From Bacillota bacterium (GTDB taxonomy: Bacteria > Bacillota > Ch66 > Ch109): a stretch of DNA of 64,000 bases. Both the position numbers and the translations under genes were made by a program. Shown one piece after another: positions 7,815 through 17,447 of the stretch. Within the stretch, counting starts at the first letter, position 1. The number at the start of each line of letters is the position of its first letter. The notes beneath the pieces were generated by a model. The model saw only the letters and a list, made by a program, of their open reading frames with translations. It ran no database searches and had not been told where the DNA came from. The stretch covers positions 98,350-162,349 of the forward strand of contig JABLWZ010000007.1 of assembly GCA_013178275.1 (NCBI GenBank), given 5' to 3'.

Positions 7815-7871
7815 CACAAACAGTCCAGCATATTAGATTACTTCACATGACCCGGCGCTACCCCCTACCGG

Positions 7872-8948
7872 CTACTCCCCGTTCCCCTTGAAGTCTTTCA
7901 GCCGGGTCTTCGGTTCGTGGTATCGGCGGTAGTAGTGGGTCAGGGTGGTGTAGGTGAAGAGCCGGTTCAGCAGCGGGACGCGGATCAGCCAGTTGAAGAG
8001 ACGGTAGGCCGCGTAGACGGAAAGCAGGAAGTAACCATAGTTGATGACCTTCAACGGCCAGTTCCCGACCGCGGACTGGGGTAAAAACCGGTTCAGCCAC
8101 TGCAGCAGGTAGTAACCGACCGGGACCGAGGCCAGGAAGCTGAGCAGCACCACCAGGGGCTGGCTCGCCTCGACCGCCTGCCGGGGGCAGAAACCCATGC
8201 AGCGCATACAGCTCTCGCAGGAGAAGCTCCAGTAGGGGCGCGGGTTCCGGCCGCCCTCCATCCGAAGCGAGCGGGTGGGGCAGTTTTTGGCGCAGAGGCC
8301 GCAGCCGTCGCATTTCTCTGAGGCGAAGAAGATCTTGGCCAAGAAAAACCGGCCGTAGAGGAGGTAGCCGAGCGAGACCGGGATGAGCGCGATCCCCAGC
8401 AGCAGCGGAATTATGCCCCCGAGCCGGCGCCGGCCCGCCAGCAGCCCCTTGAACCAGGCGGCGGTCTTCACCCGGGCCCGCTCGATGATGGCGGAAACAT
8501 TCGTGGGGTGCAGTCCCCAGTGCAGGGACATCCAGTTGGAGGGCATATCGATCCCCTGCACCCCCCGCAGGCAATAGCCCTTGAGCAGCAGGATCAGGCC
8601 GATCAGGTAGCCCGCGGTGCCCTCCAGCCCCGGTATAAACCAGACTATCCTTATCCCGGCGCGGGTAGGGGTGACGAAGGCGTGGGTTCCACGGCGGCGG
8701 GGGAGTTTCAGCGCGAAGTGGATGACGCGCCAGGGGGCGGTAAAACCGTGGGTCGGGAAGGCCAGCCCCAGGAGGTGGCCCGGGCCTTCCCCTATCTCGG
8801 TATCGGGTTTGGCCTGCTCGACGCTCCTGACCAGAGAGGCGGTCCCCTGCGACGCCGCCTCTTCTCCCATCCAGGTGGCCGTGCGATAAGAGTTCCCGGT
8901 ACCGCTGAAGTAGTAGATAGTAGCGCTTTGATAGCTTATAGCTGGCAC
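7872..8948 (-). CDS. EFR1-type protein: flavodoxin-like domain with two 4Fe-4S clusters
   Basis: 358 residues. The N-terminal third resembles a flavodoxin with the FMN phosphate loop FSGTGNSYR (about residues 14-22); the middle has two cysteine clusters typical of 8Fe ferredoxins, [12 protein letters not shown] and [12 protein letters not shown]; a hydrophobic segment precedes them ([18 protein letters not shown]) and another follows ([18 protein letters not shown]). This is the architecture of the EFR1 family of clostridial electron-transfer proteins; partner and substrate are unknown. Start is GTG with a weak upstream AAAGG site. It follows rho by 42 bp and is closed by a terminator. Membrane association through the two segments is inference. 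Confidence 0.82.
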   Translation of the reverse strand: MPAISYQSATIYYFSGTGNSYRTATWMGEEAASQGTASLVRSVEQAKPDTEIGEGPGHLLGLAFPTHGFTAPWRVIHFALKLPRRRGTHAFVTPTRAGIRIVWFIPGLEGTAGYLIGLILLLKGYCLRGVQGIDMPSNWMSLHWGLHPTNVSAIIERARVKTAAWFKGLLAGRRRLGGIIPLLLGIALIPVSLGYLLYGRFFLAKIFFASEKCDGCGLCAKNCPTRSLRMEGGRNPRPYWSFSCESCMRCMGFCPRQAVEASQPLVVLLSFLASVPVGYYLLQWLNRFLPQSAVGNWPLKVINYGYFLLSVYAAYRLFNWLIRVPLLNRLFTYTTLTHYYRRYHEPKTRLKDFKGNGE

Positions 8949-8990
8949 CGCCTTTCGACGGCCGGCCTCAACCGTACGGCAGGACTGTAC

Positions 8991-10256
8991 TCAGTCGCCT
9001 ATGCTCCCCATAAACATCTTGGTCATGCCCCGGATCAGGTCGCGGTTGGTGCGGGTCTTTCTCATGGCATCGAGCAGCAGCTCCATGACCTCCGAGGTAC
9101 CCTGCTGGGCGAAGCTGCGGCGGAAGGCCCAGATCGCGTCCAGCTCCTCCTTGCTCATCAGCAGCTCCTCGCGGCGGGTGCTGGAGCGCTTGATGTCGAT
9201 GGCGGGGAACACCCGTTTCTCCGCCAGCTTGCGGTCTAGTACCAGTTCCGAGTTGCCGGTGCCCTTGAACTCCTCGAAGATCACATCGTCCATGCGGCTG
9301 CCGGTCTCCACCAGCGCGGTGGCGAGGATGGTGAGGCTCCCGCCTTCCTCGATCTTGCGGGCCGCCCCGAAAAACCGCTTCGGCTTGTGCAGCGCGGTGG
9401 GGTCCACACCACCCGACAGGGTCCTTCCGCTGGGGGGGACCACCAGGTTGTGGGCCCGCGCCAGGCGGGTGATGCTGTCCAGCAGGATGACCACGTCCTT
9501 CTTGTGCTCCACCAGCCGCTTGGCCCTCTCCAGCACCATCTCCGAGACCTTCACGTGGTTCTCGGGCGGCTCGTCGAAGGTCGAGGCGATCACCTCGCCC
9601 TGCACCGAGCGCTGCATGTCGGTGACCTCCTCGGGGCGCTCGTCGATCAGCAGCACGATCAGCTCGATTGAAGGGTCGTTGGTGGTTATCGCGTTGGCGA
9701 TCTTCTGCAGCAGGATAGTTTTCCCCGCCTTGGGAGGAGACACGATCAGCCCGCGCTGACCCTTGCCGATAGGCGAGATCAGGTCGATGATGCGAGTCGG
9801 GAAATCGGTGGGAACCGTCTCCAGCTTGATCCGCTCGATCGGGTGGATCGGAGTCAGGGCCTCGAAACCGACGCGCTCCGCCGCCGCCTCGGGAGAAAAG
9901 CCGTTGACCGATTCCACCCGCAGCAGGGCGTAAAACCGCTCGTTCTCCTTGGGCGGCCGCACCTGGCCGGCCACCCGGTCCCCGGTCCGCAAGTCCAGCC
10001 GGCGGATCTGGGAAGGGGATACATAGATGTCCTCGTGACTGGGCAGGTAGGCAAAGGGACGCAGGAATCCGTAGCCGTCAGGGAGGATCTCCAGCACCCC
10101 CTGGGCAAAGATAAAACCGTCCTTCTCGATCTGCGCCTTCATAATCTCGAAGATGATCTCCTTTTTGCGCAGACGCGAATAGCTGGGGATGTTCAACTCC
10201 CGCGCTATCTGGTAAAGCTCCACCATGGTTTTCGATTCAAGGTCAGCGATATTCAC
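8991..10256 (-). CDS. rho: Transcription termination factor Rho
   Basis: 421 residues, complete. The N-terminal domain ([33 protein letters not shown]) is followed by the RNA-binding OB fold ([15 protein letters not shown], about 54-68), Walker A SPPKAGKT and Walker [13 protein letters not shown]. Rho is an RNA-dependent ATPase helicase ring that releases nascent RNA. Start GTG at 10256 has its GGAGGAGGG site rather far upstream, but the N-terminus matches the family. It lies last in the fba-fsa-glpX-rho gene order; a 264-bp gap to glpX may hold its own promoter, though I see no clear one. Confidence 0.97.
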   Translation of the reverse strand: MNIADLESKTMVELYQIARELNIPSYSRLRKKEIIFEIMKAQIEKDGFIFAQGVLEILPDGYGFLRPFAYLPSHEDIYVSPSQIRRLDLRTGDRVAGQVRPPKENERFYALLRVESVNGFSPEAAAERVGFEALTPIHPIERIKLETVPTDFPTRIIDLISPIGKGQRGLIVSPPKAGKTILLQKIANAITTNDPSIELIVLLIDERPEEVTDMQRSVQGEVIASTFDEPPENHVKVSEMVLERAKRLVEHKKDVVILLDSITRLARAHNLVVPPSGRTLSGGVDPTALHKPKRFFGAARKIEEGGSLTILATALVETGSRMDDVIFEEFKGTGNSELVLDRKLAEKRVFPAIDIKRSSTRREELLMSKEELDAIWAFRRSFAQQGTSEVMELLLDAMRKTRTNRDLIRGMTKMFMGSIGD

Positions 10257-10520
10257 GATCGGGGTATAATCCCTCCTCCACCAAGTATATAAGCAGCCAA
10301 AAACCTGCTTTAGACAACATCGACAACAACGGTTTATTGGAAATTAAGGAAGGTAAGACTCGGGTTTGTTTGGGCTGGAAACCGGGTAGGACTCCAGCTT
10401 ATTCCAGAATAATATATCAATAGGATACCCAAAAGAAAGGGTTATAAACCTGTCTGGCAGGATAAGGGCAGGGCTCGGGCCATAACTGGCAGGAAAAAGC
10501 CTTGATCAGCACCCCTTCGA

Positions 10521-11510
10521 TTAAACCCTTCGCTTGACAAAGTGCGGCTTCTTGTCCAGCCGGTGGATAGCCTCGATAAAGCGGATGGTACCCGTGTACC
10601 CCCGCATCACCAGGGAATGGGTCTTGGCGGTATGCCCCATGTAGCGGACCCCCTGCAGCAGGTCCCCGTCAGTGATCCCGCTGGCCGCGAAGATAACGTC
10701 CTCGCTCCGGACCAGGTCGTCCATGGTCAGCAGGCGGTGGACATCGGTGATCCCGATCTTTTTCGCGCGAGCCACGTCATCATCGTCCTCGGGCCATAGC
10801 CGGCCCTGCATCTCGCCCCCCACACAGCGGAGAGCCGCGGCGGCCAGCACCCCCTCCGGGGCGCCCCCGATCCCCATCATGATGTCGACCCCCGAATCCT
10901 CGAAAGCCGCCGCCACCGCCGGGGCCACGTCCCCGTCGGTGATCAGCTTGATCCGGGCCCCCGCCTGGCGCACCGCCGCTATCAGGTCGTTGTGCCGCGG
11001 CCGGTCCAGTATCACCACCGTCAGGTCCGCGACATCCTTGTCCAGCGCCCGGGCCACCTCGCGCAGGTTCTCCTCCGGCGGGAGGTCCAGGCTGATCCGC
11101 CCGACCGCCTTCGGTCCCACGGCGATCTTATCCATGTACATGTCGGGGGCGTTCAGCAGGCATCCCCGCTCCGCCACCGCCAGGGTCGAGATAGCCCCCG
11201 TGAGCCCCTTGGCCACGATATTGGTCCCCTCCAGCGGGTCCACCGCGATGTCCACCAGCGGCGGCACCCCGGTCCCCAGCCTCTCGCCGATATACAGCAT
11301 GGGGGCCTCGTCCATCTCCCCCTCGCCGATCACCACCACGCCATCAATCTGCACCGTATCGAACACTATCCGCATCGCGTTGACCGCGGCCGCGTCTGCC
11401 CCTTCCTTGTCACCACGGCCCATCAGCCTCCCCGAGGCCAGGGCAGCCGCCTCAGTCACCCGCACGAACTCCAGAGCCAGTTCTCTTTCCATACCGCGCC
11501 GCACGTTCAT
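10521..11510 (-). CDS. glpX: Class II fructose-1,6-bisphosphatase
   Basis: 330 residues from ATG at 11510 (GGGTGG upstream; longer in-frame starts lack a site). GlpX hydrolyses fructose 1,6-bisphosphate to fructose 6-phosphate in gluconeogenesis. Family motifs: VVIGEGEMDEAPMLYIGE, the metal-binding DPLEGTN, and VVILDRPRHNDLI; normal length. It lies with fba and fsa, giving consecutive steps around fructose phosphates, consistent with an anaerobe that builds sugars from small carbon compounds. Same strand, 88 bp downstream of fsa. Confidence 0.96.
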   Translation of the reverse strand: MNVRRGMERELALEFVRVTEAAALASGRLMGRGDKEGADAAAVNAMRIVFDTVQIDGVVVIGEGEMDEAPMLYIGERLGTGVPPLVDIAVDPLEGTNIVAKGLTGAISTLAVAERGCLLNAPDMYMDKIAVGPKAVGRISLDLPPEENLREVARALDKDVADLTVVILDRPRHNDLIAAVRQAGARIKLITDGDVAPAVAAAFEDSGVDIMMGIGGAPEGVLAAAALRCVGGEMQGRLWPEDDDDVARAKKIGITDVHRLLTMDDLVRSEDVIFAASGITDGDLLQGVRYMGHTAKTHSLVMRGYTGTIRFIEAIHRLDKKPHFVKRRV

Positions 11511-11598
11511 AATACCACCCTCTTTGAAAACCCTGGGACGCCAATCCGTCACCTAGACTTAATTCCCTGCCGTACCATTCTTTTCCTGCCGCTGCCGA

Positions 11599-12246
11599 TT
11601 ATTTTTTGCTCGCCTTTTCCCAGTCCGCCAAAAACCGGCTGATCCCGAGGTCCGTCAGCGGGTGCTTCACCATCTGCTGGATCACCCCGAAAGGAACCGT
11701 CGCGATGTGCGCTCCCAGGCGGGCCGCCTGGGTCACGTGCATCGGGTGGCGGATGCTCGCCGCGATTACCTGGGTCTCTATCCCGTGGCGGGCGAAGATG
11801 TCCACGATCTCCTCCACCAGCAGCATCCCCTCCTGCCCCACGTCGTCCAGCCGCCCCACGAAGGGGCTGACATAGGCGGCGCCTGCCCGTGCGGCCAGCA
11901 GCGCCTGGTTGGCGGAAAATATCAGGGTGCAGTTGGTCCGGATCCCCTCCCCCGCCAGTTCCCGGATCGCGGCCAGCCCCTCCTCGGTGATGGGCACCTT
12001 GATTACGATGTTGGGGTGGATGGCGGCCAGCGCCCGGGCCTCCCGCACCATGGCGCCGCGCTCCAGGCTCATCACCTCCGCGCTGATCGGTCCGTCCACT
12101 ATGGAAGCGATCTCCCGCGCCACCGCGGCCAGGTCGCCCCCCTCCTTGGCCACCAGGCTGGGATTGGTCGTCACCCCGGAGATGACCCCCCACTCCCAGG
12201 CCTTGCGTATCTCATCCAGGTTCGCGGTATCGATAAATATCTGCAA
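11599..12246 (-). CDS. fsa: Transaldolase-like fructose-6-phosphate aldolase (FSA/TalC family)
   Basis: 215 residues from TTG at 12246, which gives the family-standard start [20 protein letters not shown] and length; an upstream GTG overlaps its own AAGGAG site. The Schiff-base lysine lies in [13 protein letters not shown]. Other family blocks are [13 protein letters not shown] and [11 protein letters not shown]. Members are either small transaldolases or fructose-6-phosphate aldolases; sequence alone does not decide. A spore-former without a classical transaldolase would use it in the non-oxidative pentose-phosphate pathway. It sits 25 bp after fba. Confidence 0.93.
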   Translation of the reverse strand: MQIFIDTANLDEIRKAWEWGVISGVTTNPSLVAKEGGDLAAVAREIASIVDGPISAEVMSLERGAMVREARALAAIHPNIVIKVPITEEGLAAIRELAGEGIRTNCTLIFSANQALLAARAGAAYVSPFVGRLDDVGQEGMLLVEEIVDIFARHGIETQVIAASIRHPMHVTQAARLGAHIATVPFGVIQQMVKHPLTDLGISRFLADWEKASKK

Positions 12247-12271
12247 CTGATCAGTCACTCCTTCTTCCCGG

Positions 12272-13126
12272 CTAGGCCCGGCCGCTGCTCCCAAACAGCC
12301 TGATCTTCTCCCGGATGACCTCGGTCGCCGCGTCGCGCGCCGGACCCAGCAGCTTTCTCGGGTCGATCTCCTTCGGGTTCTTCTCCATGGCCGCCTGCAT
12401 CGCCCAGACGAAGGCCTCCCGGATATTGGTGTCGATATTGATCTTCCTTACCCCCAGGGAGACGGCCTTCAGTATCGCGTCGTCCGGCACCCCCGAGGAG
12501 CCGTGCAGCACGATCGGGACCCCGGTCAGCCGGCGGATCTTATCCAGGCGCTCGAAGTCCAGCTTCGGCTCACCCTTGTACTGCCCGTGGGCGGTTCCGA
12601 TGGCGATCGCCAGCGAATCCACCCCGGTGGCCGCCACAAACCGTTCCGCCTCGTCGGGGTCGGTATACATGGCCTCCTTCTCATCCACCGACACGTTGTC
12701 TTCCACCCCGCCGATCTTGCCCAGCTCCGCCTCCACCGAGATGCCACGCGGGCGGGCCAGCTCGATCACCCTCCGGGTCAGGGTGATGTTGTCCTCCAGG
12801 GATCCCTTCGAGCCGTCGTACATCACCGAGCTGAACCCGTGGAAGATGCACCTCTCCACCTGCTCCATGTCCGTTCCATGGTCCAGGTGCAGTGCGATCG
12901 GCACCTTGGACTTATCCGCCGCCACCCGTACCATCGCCACGATGTAGTCCAGGCCCGCGTAGGTTATCGCCCCCTGGCTGGCCTGGATGATCACCGGGGA
13001 GTTCTCGGCCTCCGCCGCCCGGACGATAGCCTGGGTGATCTCCATGTTGTTGGCGTTAAACGCGCCCACCGCGTAGCCGCCCGCCTCGGCCGGCCCTAAA
13101 AGATCTGCCACACTTACAAAGGCCAT
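12272..13126 (-). CDS. fba: Class II fructose-bisphosphate aldolase
   Basis: 284 residues, ATG at 13126 behind GGGAGGG. The zinc enzyme condenses dihydroxyacetone phosphate and glyceraldehyde 3-phosphate. Signature residues: [10 protein letters not shown] (catalytic Asp and zinc His), [21 protein letters not shown], the zinc ligands in [15 protein letters not shown] and [10 protein letters not shown], and NIDTNIR at the phosphate site. Complete, standard length. It is followed on the same strand by fsa, glpX and rho, a gene order common in Peptococcaceae-like Clostridia. Confidence 0.97.
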   Translation of the reverse strand: MAFVSVADLLGPAEAGGYAVGAFNANNMEITQAIVRAAEAENSPVIIQASQGAITYAGLDYIVAMVRVAADKSKVPIALHLDHGTDMEQVERCIFHGFSSVMYDGSKGSLEDNITLTRRVIELARPRGISVEAELGKIGGVEDNVSVDEKEAMYTDPDEAERFVAATGVDSLAIAIGTAHGQYKGEPKLDFERLDKIRRLTGVPIVLHGSSGVPDDAILKAVSLGVRKINIDTNIREAFVWAMQAAMEKNPKEIDPRKLLGPARDAATEVIREKIRLFGSSGRA

Positions 13127-13166
13127 ACTATTTTACCCTCCCTATTAAGTTAAAATCCGGCGTAAG

Positions 13167-13196
13167 ACGCTGATCGCACCTCACCTGGATCAGCGT
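13167..13196 (-). other. Hairpin between zinc-ribbon gene and fba
   Basis: A 9-bp perfect inverted repeat (ACGCTGATC / GATCAGCGT) lies 41 bp upstream of the fba start. No T-run follows directly on the minus strand, so it is a weak terminator candidate or a leader structure for fba; I cannot tell which. Confidence 0.45.
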
Positions 13197-13269
13197 TGCA
13201 AAAAGATATGCATGCGCAAAGAAAAGTAAAAAACGCGGCGGCCGGAGGGCGGAATCGAAGGGAAACGGG

Positions 13270-13920
13270 TCAGATATTCCTCCTTTTGCGAGAACGGGTC
13301 GGTTCATTGCTCGCTCCGTTCGGATCGTGCACCCGGGTATTCTGAACCAGCTGGATCTCGTCGATGCTGGTGAAAGCCTCGCCATCGGCCTCGAACTGGG
13401 CGGAAATAGACCCCCACGCTCCACAGTGCTCGCAGAAGAACCCTACCCGGTCGGGGAAGATCTCCAGTTCCAGGTCGAGGTTGCCGCACTGGCAGGAAAG
13501 GCTGCCCTGGTTGATCATCCGGTGCAGCCGGTCAAGAATGGTGCACATCACCGCGCGGTTGATGAAGTAATCCCGTTCCGTTCCACCGTCGGAGACCGGC
13601 TGGTGCGTCCCCGTCTCCTGGGGCGCCAGATGAGCGATCTCCCTGCCGGACCGGGGACAATACAGGCTAAACCCCTTCTCTGTCCAGAGCTGAGCCCGGG
13701 ACAGGTTGTAGGTATGAGTCTCCTGGCACAGCGGACAGGTCAGGTTGAGCTGAAAGCGGCGTCTATCCTTGGTGCTGATCGAAAAAAGCTGCCCGCCACA
13801 TACACAGGCCACCTTGACCAGCGGGAAAGCCCCGAACACGAACATCGAAATCTTCTGCTCGTCCTCGCGCCCGCAGCTGGAACAGCGCAGCCCCATCTCG
13901 GTGGTAGTAGCGATAACCAA
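13270..13920 (-). CDS. Zinc-ribbon protein of unknown function
   Basis: About 216 residues from TTG at 13920, preceded by GGAGGTGA. Four cysteine pairs suggest two zinc ribbons: CSSC with CVCGG in the first 45 residues, CPLC near 65, and CQCG with CEHC near 150-170. Between the ribbons are strand-rich stretches (RFQLNLTC, DLELEIF). The C-terminus is basic (TRSRKRRN). No enzyme motif was recognised. It lies between spo0F and fba on the same strand, in the conserved neighbourhood of fba. DNA, RNA or protein binding are all possible; I do not assign a function. Confidence 0.8.
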   Translation of the reverse strand: MVIATTTEMGLRCSSCGREDEQKISMFVFGAFPLVKVACVCGGQLFSISTKDRRRFQLNLTCPLCQETHTYNLSRAQLWTEKGFSLYCPRSGREIAHLAPQETGTHQPVSDGGTERDYFINRAVMCTILDRLHRMINQGSLSCQCGNLDLELEIFPDRVGFFCEHCGAWGSISAQFEADGEAFTSIDEIQLVQNTRVHDPNGASNEPTRSRKRRNI

Positions 13921-14050
13921 GGAAATCACCTCCTCACAGCCCCAGTCCCGAATACAAACTTTTTAGTAATATTTCTCCACCGGGAGTAAAACTCCTCCTA
14001 ATTCCTATTCATTATATTATTATTTCATAACTTAATAATCAGGCCGCACC

Positions 14051-14446
14051 CTATTCAGCCAGTCCATAGCTGGACCGGTAGGTGCCGGTCACGATCCTCT
14101 GCGCCAGTTCCCGGAGTTGGTTGATGTCAAAGGGCTTGGTGATGCACTCCTTGACCCCCAGGTTGATGGCCTCGTTCACGATCTCCAGCTCACCGTAGGC
14201 TGTCATCATGATCACCGCCTGGTCGGGAAACCGCTGCTTGATCTGCCTCAGGACCTCCAGTCCGTTCATTCCGGGCATCTTCATGTCCAGGAGTATCAGG
14301 TCGGGGGCTTTGTCATTCAGCTTCTCGAGTGCTTCGTATCCGTTGGCCGCTAGGTCCACGTCGAACCCCTGATCACGGAAGGTCTCGACCAGGAGGCGTC
14401 GAACTCCGATTTGATCATCAACGACTAAAATGCTTTTCTCCCCCAT
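14051..14446 (-). CDS. spo0F: Spo0F-like single-domain response regulator
   Basis: 131 residues, a lone CheY-fold receiver: acidic pocket VVDDQ (D10, D11), phospho-acceptor Asp in LILLDMKMPGMNG, Thr in MMTAYGE and Lys in ITKPFD. There is no output domain, as in Spo0F, which passes phosphate from sporulation kinases to Spo0B/Spo0A. Its place upstream of fba is the same as in Bacillus and Clostridia. ATG at 14446 follows GGAGGAGCTT. It is the main evidence here for endospore formation, although some Clostridia keep Spo0F-like regulators without a full phosphorelay. Confidence 0.9.
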   Translation of the reverse strand: MGEKSILVVDDQIGVRRLLVETFRDQGFDVDLAANGYEALEKLNDKAPDLILLDMKMPGMNGLEVLRQIKQRFPDQAVIMMTAYGELEIVNEAINLGVKECITKPFDINQLRELAQRIVTGTYRSSYGLAE

Positions 14447-14469
14447 AAGCTCCTCCTTCTGTCACTTTA

Positions 14470-15237
14470 TCAAGCCTGGCCGCCCGAACCCCCCACCAGG
14501 GGTGCGAGCGTCACCAGCCCGCCCACCAGCGCGATCAGCAGCAGCAACGCCATCGATACCCCGGGGATCAGGTAAACCGCTATCGCCCTGGCGGTAGAAA
14601 TCTCGGTGGCCTCCCGGATGGCCATGACCTTGAGCACCAGTGTCCAGGCCCACAGCACCAGGGAAACCAGGTTGATAATAGGCCAGGAGAACAGGGAAGC
14701 CATCAGCAGAAAAGGCGCTCCGAAAACCGTCGGCAGGGTGGCCAGGGCCAACCCCGTCAGGGTCCCCCGGGCGTTTCCTTTTCCACGTAGAAGTACTTCG
14801 GCTAAAAGGTTGAAAATCCCTGCTCCGGCCACCAGAAAAATAATCGAACCCAAAACACCCAGCACAGCCATCATCATCCCCAGCTTGACCACCGCCCGGG
14901 GTATCGCGGCAGCCGCCAGGAGGGGAAACAGCCGGGCGAGGGTATCGGAGGTCGGCCCTCGGGCCGCCATGGCGATCTGCAGGAACCAGGACACGCCCTC
15001 CACCGCCAGGAAGATCAGCAGCGCGTTCACCAGGTAATCACCGCGGGACACGACGCGCAGGGTCTCCGCCGGCCGGGCGATGATCCCGTAGAGCATCTCC
15101 ACCCAGCCCAGCCCCGGCTCCGTTGCCACCGGGTCCGCCTCTGGCGAGGGATCGGCCTCCGCCGCTTCCAGTTCCGCCGCCCGGGGCTCTTCGCCGGCTT
15201 CAACGTTATTCGACTCGATAGGATTTTCCAGGCTCAT
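14470..15237 (-). CDS. YIP1-family membrane protein
   Basis: 255 residues. The first 45 are acidic and proline/alanine rich; the rest has about five hydrophobic helices (LVNALLIFLAVEGVSWFLQI, MMMAVLGVLGSIIFLVAGAG, LLMASLFSWPIINLVSLVLW, ISTARAIAVYLIPGVSMALL) with the pattern of bacterial YIP1-domain proteins, starting WVEMLYGIIARPAETLR. Function of bacterial members is unknown. The start overlaps the end of sppA by 32 bp, so the two are translationally linked; a role with the membrane protease is suggested by that alone. Confidence 0.8.
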   Translation of the reverse strand: MSLENPIESNNVEAGEEPRAAELEAAEADPSPEADPVATEPGLGWVEMLYGIIARPAETLRVVSRGDYLVNALLIFLAVEGVSWFLQIAMAARGPTSDTLARLFPLLAAAAIPRAVVKLGMMMAVLGVLGSIIFLVAGAGIFNLLAEVLLRGKGNARGTLTGLALATLPTVFGAPFLLMASLFSWPIINLVSLVLWAWTLVLKVMAIREATEISTARAIAVYLIPGVSMALLLLIALVGGLVTLAPLVGGSGGQA

Positions 15238-16171
15238 TGAAGACCCCCTTCCAGAGCAGCGGCCACCACTGCCCCCGAGTAAGATCCGACACCCCGCCGC
15301 CCGGGGCCATGCTCGACAGCCCCGAGAAGAACCTCTCCAGGGCGGTCTCCGTCGAGTACTCCTTCAGCTTCGGCTCCCCTTCTATCCCCGCCAGGGCGCC
15401 GGCCTTATCCACCGCGTCATAAAAGTTCCCCAGTTCGTCCACCAGTCCCAGTTCCTTCGCCTGGCGGCCGGTGAATACCCGGCCGTCCGCCACCTGGGCC
15501 AGCCGCTCCCTGGTAATCTTGCCCTCCCGCCGCAGGGCGACGTCGTCAAAAAACTGCTGGTAGGTATCGTCCACCAGTCCCTGCAGGAGTTCCCGCTCCT
15601 CCTCGGTCAGGGGCCGGGTCGCCGACCCGATGTCCTTGAAGGCCCCGCTCTTGATAACCTCCGAGGAGATGCCCAGCTTCTTGAAAAGCTCCTCGAGATT
15701 CTCCCACTGCATGATCACCCCGATGCTGCCGGTCAGGGTCGTCGGGTTGGCCACCACCGTGTCCGCCTGGGCGGCGATCCAGTACCCCGCGGACGCGGCC
15801 ATGTCACCCATCGACACCACCACGACCTTCCCGCTCTGCCTCAGCCGCTGTATCTCCTCCACTATCTCCTGGGCCGCCGCGGCGCTCCCCCCCGGGCTGT
15901 TGACGCGGATCACCACCGCCTTCACCCCGGTATCCTTCTGGGCCGCGCGCAGCTGCTCCAGTATCTGGCCCGCGCTGCCCTGGGTCGTCATCCATCCCTG
16001 GCTCGTGCTCCCGGTGATGGTCCCCTCGATCCGGATGACCCCCACCTGGGAATCCTGGGCGGCCCCCATCTTTCCCGCGTTCCGTTTGTCCACCGGGATC
16101 GCCATTGCCGCGATCAGGGTCAGAAAGATGATCCCCGCCACGATCCCTACCGCCAGCCTCTTATTAGCCAA
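15206..16171 (-). CDS. sppA: Signal peptide peptidase SppA
   Basis: 321 residues, the short single-domain Gram-positive SppA. One N-terminal membrane helix (AVGIVAGIIFLTLIAAMAI) leaves the protease outside. The catalytic Ser is in MGDMAASAGYW and the Lys in VIKSGAFKDIGS; SPGGSAAAAQEI is the family substrate-loop region. It degrades cleaved signal peptides and helps envelope stress responses. TTG start follows AGGGGG with rather long spacing. It lies 3 bp after alr and overlaps the YIP1 gene. Confidence 0.94.
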   Translation of the reverse strand: MANKRLAVGIVAGIIFLTLIAAMAIPVDKRNAGKMGAAQDSQVGVIRIEGTITGSTSQGWMTTQGSAGQILEQLRAAQKDTGVKAVVIRVNSPGGSAAAAQEIVEEIQRLRQSGKVVVVSMGDMAASAGYWIAAQADTVVANPTTLTGSIGVIMQWENLEELFKKLGISSEVIKSGAFKDIGSATRPLTEEERELLQGLVDDTYQQFFDDVALRREGKITRERLAQVADGRVFTGRQAKELGLVDELGNFYDAVDKAGALAGIEGEPKLKEYSTETALERFFSGLSSMAPGGGVSDLTRGQWWPLLWKGVFNEPGKSYRVE

Positions 16172-16174
16172 GAC

Positions 16175-17419
16175 CTATACCCCCTCTTTACTGCTGGAAG
16201 TATCCGCCGTCCTGAGTCCAAACATCGGCTCCTCTCCCTCCAGGGTGGACACCAGCCACGGCTGTCCCGCCTGCAGGTACAGCTTGGGCAGCCACCGGTT
16301 GATAGTGGTCCGGCGGGCCGACAGCACCGCCAGCGACCCCACCTCCACCTTGGGTATCGAGGTAACGTCCACCATCGTGAACTGCATCGCCACCTTCCCC
16401 AGCACCGGGGCGCGGCCGCCCTCTATCTCCACCGCCGCCGCCTCCCCGACCGACATCCCCAGCCAGGCGAGCAGCATCTTCGCCATGTAGCGCATCAGGT
16501 CCATGAACCCCCGCGGCCGCGGCACCGGCTCCACCGAGAACCCGTCCACGTAGCCCAGCGGCAGCACCGCCACCCGGGTCCGTCGGCCCGCCACCTTGGT
16601 CCGACCGTAACCGATCGAGGTCCCGGCCGGAAAATCCTGTACCTGTACCACCCGCGCCTTCAGTTTCCACGGGTCCTTCAGGTTCAGCCGCTGCGGGGCC
16701 TCGGGGTAAGGGTACTGGCCGTAGAGCAGGGTCCCCACCCGCACCAGGTCCAGGTGCATATCAGGTCGGTTCAGGGCCGCCGCGCTGTTGCAGATGTGCA
16801 TCAGCGGCGGCCTAGCGTCGCGCCGGCTGAGAAAATCCTCCACCTCCATCAGTCGGCGAAACTGCCCCTCCGTAAAACGCCGATCCGACTCCCGGTTCGA
16901 CGCTGCCGAAGACAGGTGGGTATAGATGCCCTCCAGCTCCAGGTTCGGGTCCTGGGCCATATTGAGGCCGAGTATCGCCGCCTCGTTGGGCGAGAGCCCG
17001 ATGCGCCCCATCCCGGTCTCCACCTTCAGGTGCACCTTCACCCGCTGGTTCCGGTACTTCGCCGCCCGGGCGATGGTCTGCGCCGCCGCGTCCGAGTGCA
17101 CCGACGGGGTCAGCCGGTAGTTTATCGCCAGTCCCGCCTGGTTGGCCATCAGCGGCGCGAAAACCAGGATCGGGATCTCGATCCCCTTCCGCCTCAGCTC
17201 GATCCCCTCGTCCAGGGCCGTCACCGCCAGCCACTCCACCCCCTCGGACTGCAGCAGCCGGGACACCGTCACCGCCCCGTGCCCGTAGGCGTCAGCCTTC
17301 ACCACCGCCATCAGCCGGGTCTTGATCCCGACCAGGCGGCGAATCTCATTCAAGTTATTGACGATCGCGTCCAGGTCCACCTCCACCCATCGCGGGGCGT
17401 AGTTCTCCAGCAGCGGCAT
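16175..17419 (-). CDS. alr: Alanine racemase with altered active-site strand
   Basis: 414 residues, ATG at 17419 behind GGAGGAGGG. PLP-dependent interconversion of L- and D-alanine for peptidoglycan. The PLP lysine is K41 in VVKADAYGHG, and the second base is Y271 in SIGYGRTK. Two oddities: an insertion of about 30 residues (294-327, rich in Met/Leu/Arg) before the C-terminal beta domain, and A-M-Q-F at 344-347 where typical racemases have C-M-D-Q. The main catalytic pair is kept, so activity is likely, perhaps with changed specificity. A spore-associated or broad-spectrum racemase is an alternative. Followed after 3 bp by sppA. Confidence 0.9.
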   Translation of the reverse strand: MPLLENYAPRWVEVDLDAIVNNLNEIRRLVGIKTRLMAVVKADAYGHGAVTVSRLLQSEGVEWLAVTALDEGIELRRKGIEIPILVFAPLMANQAGLAINYRLTPSVHSDAAAQTIARAAKYRNQRVKVHLKVETGMGRIGLSPNEAAILGLNMAQDPNLELEGIYTHLSSAASNRESDRRFTEGQFRRLMEVEDFLSRRDARPPLMHICNSAAALNRPDMHLDLVRVGTLLYGQYPYPEAPQRLNLKDPWKLKARVVQVQDFPAGTSIGYGRTKVAGRRTRVAVLPLGYVDGFSVEPVPRPRGFMDLMRYMAKMLLAWLGMSVGEAAAVEIEGGRAPVLGKVAMQFTMVDVTSIPKVEVGSLAVLSARRTTINRWLPKLYLQAGQPWLVSTLEGEEPMFGLRTADTSSSKEGV

Positions 17420-17447
17420 GGCTCCCTCCTCCCGGAAATCATCAGTA

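Noticed and set aside
10257..10520. Possible attenuator or small gene between rho and glpX
   Set aside because: No stem with T-run and no frame with a ribosome site was found; the gap is left unexplained.
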